Source: a virus. Taken from it: 32,269 bases of DNA. The notes under the pieces are model-generated. The model was not told the DNA's origin. It did no database searches and was given only the letters and a program-made list of their open reading frames with translations. Both the position numbers and the translations under genes were made by a program. Position 1 is the stretch's first letter. Every line of letters starts with the position of its first letter. Location: positions 1 through 32,269 of IMG/VR virus record IMGVR_UViG_3300018906_000005. The stretch is one strand, 5' to 3'. Positions 30,304 to 32,269 of this stretch are shown here, piece after piece.

Positions 30304-31734
30304 GTGAATAAGCCTCGCAAGCCTCGCTCTGTTACACGGTCGAATGCTGGCGTTAGGGGTCGTGCGCCTGGGCACTCGCCAGAATATACCCCAGAACAGA
30401 CCGCACGGTATAAGTCGCAAGCGCTGCGCTACTCGAAGGCTGTAGAGTTAGCGGTTGCTGGTCCTAGCTTTGTCCAGACAGGGGACGGCTTGCAGCTATC
30501 GACGGATGTGATCAGGGGGAAGGGGCAAAACGTTTTCGAGCTGAGCGATCGGTTGTTGTTCCGGTACTCCAGTGACCGATCGCCGCGCGACTACTGGACC
30601 GTTCAGCTAGAGGGTGCAAAGTTGACGATCGACGGTGATGTAGTTGTCAGTGGTGATCCGCCTGCGGTGGCTAACTGGGCGTTCGCTCATCCCGATTTCA
30701 TCTTTGCGGCAACGGGTGTGAGGGAGGGTGAGCCGGGGGGCATGATGACACCTCTACCTGCTCCGCCTGTGTTGCCTACTGGTCCCGCGCCGCCTGGTGC
30801 AACTGCTCGGACTTGGGAGATCAACGTCACTCAATACAACGGACCAACTTATCAGTATCAAGATGGTCAGAAAGTGACGTTAGCGGCTCCTTCAGCGGTT
30901 GTCTTTCCGCCGTTCCGCTTCGCTGATTTTCCGTCTGAGGCTGGGTACGATCTCACGATCAACACTATATTCAACGCGGCAACTCAAGAGACTAACTACC
31001 TTTTTGATGTCGATCCGATTCGTAACGGCTTCCGCTCTATTACTTCAGTTGGTGCCTACTTCCCTCCTGGTGACTTGCCGGATGAAGCAATCCCAAAGCC
31101 TACTGGTAACTCGATCGTCTTTACTGAATATCGCTACTTTGCCTACACCCTAAAGCTGATTAGTGGCACGTCTCCTTCACCGACTGACCCGAATCCCACA
31201 TATACCTATGACCCTGGCTTGCCGCCGCTGCCTGGTGCGCTTGCGGGTGGTGAATGGGAGAGCAACATTCTGACCTTCAGCGAACCGCAGACGGTGACGA
31301 TCGCCGCTAGTTACGTGATTGAGTTTGCTAGTGATGTGGCTTCCTCGGTTGAGTGGCAATACAACGGTGAGACGGCGGGAACGTTGCAACTACCTGGGGG
31401 CGCGGCGGGAACGTATCAGGTAGAGACTGAGATCGAGTTACCTGCTAATACAGCGGTGCAATTCTTCATTCATCTGCTGCCTGAGACGCATCTAAATAAC
31501 GCCTTAATCAGCTTGCCTGTGGGCGTGGGGGATGTGGCTTTGCGGTGTGATTGTCCCGACTACTCGCGCGGCGTGGGTGCGCTGCCACGTTCGCGTTGGT
31601 TGAGTGAGGGGGGCGATCGTGATTGGTCCGGTAGTGGTGCAGGTTGCGATCAGGATGAAGGCTGCAAGCACATCATCGCTACACGGCTGCACGTTGGGCT
31701 AGAGCAAGAGGCATACACAGACATACCGCTATAA
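30304..31734 (+). CDS. Large virion-type protein with C-terminal SWIM-like zinc motif
   Basis: A 476-residue protein with GTG start behind AAGGGG. Residues 1-110 are basic then alpha/beta; 120-145 is a proline-rich linker; 150-400 are beta-rich, tail-like segments. Residues 418-460 carry CDCPDYSRG, then ... CDQDEGCKHIIATRL, matching the SWIM pattern C-x-C-x(n)-C-x-H that binds zinc and often nucleic acid or protein. SWIM domains are unusual on a structural protein. The stop codon is shared with late element C. Likely a tail or tail-tip protein; could be a DNA-handling late protein. Confidence 0.55.
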   Translation: MNKPRKPRSVTRSNAGVRGRAPGHSPEYTPEQTARYKSQALRYSKAVELAVAGPSFVQTGDGLQLSTDVIRGKGQNVFELSDRLLFRYSSDRSPRDYWTVQLEGAKLTIDGDVVVSGDPPAVANWAFAHPDFIFAATGVREGEPGGMMTPLPAPPVLPTGPAPPGATARTWEINVTQYNGPTYQYQDGQKVTLAAPSAVVFPPFRFADFPSEAGYDLTINTIFNAATQETNYLFDVDPIRNGFRSITSVGAYFPPGDLPDEAIPKPTGNSIVFTEYRYFAYTLKLISGTSPSPTDPNPTYTYDPGLPPLPGALAGGEWESNILTFSEPQTVTIAASYVIEFASDVASSVEWQYNGETAGTLQLPGGAAGTYQVETEIELPANTAVQFFIHLLPETHLNNALISLPVGVGDVALRCDCPDYSRGVGALPRSRWLSEGGDRDWSGSGAGCDQDEGCKHIIATRLHVGLEQEAYTDIPL

Positions 31735-31801
31735 AGGTTTTTTGGGGTAGGCAGACAGAGACGCGGGAACACTATCGACAGGTCGCTAATTTTTCACAAC
31801 C
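31733..31801 (+). promoter_or_regulatory. Late element C (candidate late promoter)
   Basis: AAAGGTTTTTTGGGG, 24 variable bases, then CTATCGACAGG and TAATTTTTCACAACC. Its first bases include the stop codon of the SWIM-motif gene. It precedes the tail-fibre gene at 31820 by 18 bases. Confidence 0.8.
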
Positions 31802-31819
31802 CTAAATGGCTGCTAAACA

Positions 31820-32269
31820 ATGGTCGCTAATTTTAATCCCTCATGGCGCGGCATCACTAACGCCCTTCGTCTTGCCGTCATTGCTGCCGGGGGGACTCCA
31901 AGCGTGACAACTTATCCCGCTAACTGGGGCGGCACCATACGCGCGATTGATGACCTTAAAGCGGCGATCACTGCGCTCAATCCTGGGGTTGCTCTGGCTG
32001 CCCACGTTGCCGCCGTCGATCCGCATCCGCAATATGCGCTTGATTCGGACCTTGCGCCATACGCTACAAGCGCTAGTTTGTTGGCTTACGCCACAACGAC
32101 AAGCCTTAACAGCCATACCAGCAATACCAGCAACCCACACGCGACGACAGCGGCTCAAGTAGGGGCTGCGGCTACCAATGATGCACGGTTGAGCGATACC
32201 CGAATCCCTACAGATGGCACGGTCACAGATGCCAAAGTAGCCAGCAATGCCGCGATCGGCTGGGCAAAA
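31820..32269 (+). CDS. Tail fibre / receptor-binding protein, 5' part (continues at 1)
   Basis: First 150 codons of the 329-residue fibre gene, MVANFNPSWRGITNALRLAV. The N terminus (about 60 residues, ending near AITALNPGVALAAHV) probably attaches to the tail. PHPQYALDSD and a helical stretch lead into repeated AATNDARLSDTRIPTDG modules. The alternative ATG at 31806 stops quickly. Expression probably depends on late element C just upstream. Confidence 0.8.
   Translation, partial: MVANFNPSWRGITNALRLAVIAAGGTPSVTTYPANWGGTIRAIDDLKAAITALNPGVALAAHVAAVDPHPQYALDSDLAPYATSASLLAYATTTSLNSHTSNTSNPHATTAAQVGAAATNDARLSDTRIPTDGTVTDAKVASNAAIGWAK
32143..32269. repeat. Terminal direct overlap (right copy)
   Basis: Second copy of the 127-base end overlap. 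The tail-fibre reading frame stays open through it and continues in phase at position 2 of the window, which supports a true circular join. Confidence 0.93.

Noticed and set aside
1-32269. Insertion sequence or transposase
   Set aside because: No transposase motif or matching terminal inverted repeats with target duplication were seen on either strand.

Overview
The window looks like the complete genome of a small tailed phage of a cyanobacterium, assembled as a circle. The first 127 bases are repeated exactly as the last 127 bases, so the unique length is 32,142 bp, and a tail-fibre gene runs across the join. The host guess rests on more than twenty copies of the HIP1 octamer GCGATCGC, which marks many cyanobacterial genomes. 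Phage identity rests on terminase, portal and capsid genes, an N4 gp49/Sf6 gp66-type protein and a tail fibre with repeated modules. One giant internal-protein-like gene and the lack of an obvious sheath, tube or tape-measure set suggest a podovirus-like particle; that is inference. No integrase, ParA or endolysin was recognised.

Layout. A left-facing early block (about 1385-9378, minus strand) holds many small genes. At its centre is a replication initiator (5036-6118) carrying six regularly spaced iterons inside its coding sequence, followed by an AT-rich stretch, as in lambda O/ori. Short plus-strand islands interrupt it: an RHH gene at 3635, a probable small RNA and a 41-codon gene at 6544-6862, and an RHH + GIY-YIG nuclease operon at 9533-10554. 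Two GC-rich noncoding blocks rich in hairpins lie at 10555-11013 and 12302-12846. A second left-facing cluster (11014-12220), a right-facing trio (12847-13862) and a left-facing pair (13918-14955) follow. From 15066 through the join to 1320 almost everything faces right. In order it encodes a 1613-residue virion protein with zincin and SNase-like motifs, a second internal-type protein, a small-terminase candidate, a DpdA/TGT-like DNA-modification enzyme, large terminase, small genes, portal, scaffold, major capsid, head/neck candidates, a large protein ending in a SWIM-like zinc motif, the tail fibre and its partner.

Regulation visible in the sequence. Three copies of a ~70 bp element start each right-facing late segment (14979, 24124, 31733) and are the best late-promoter candidates. 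A 12-mer, CACCCAACCAAG, sits just upstream of start codons of early genes on the minus strand and once on the plus strand, like the start-associated sequences of some mycobacteriophages. Several ribbon-helix-helix proteins lie next to repeat arrays that could be their operators. Two other 11-mers (ACCCCAGAACA and GTTACACGGTC) are strongly over-represented genome-wide. Most small early genes could not be assigned a function.
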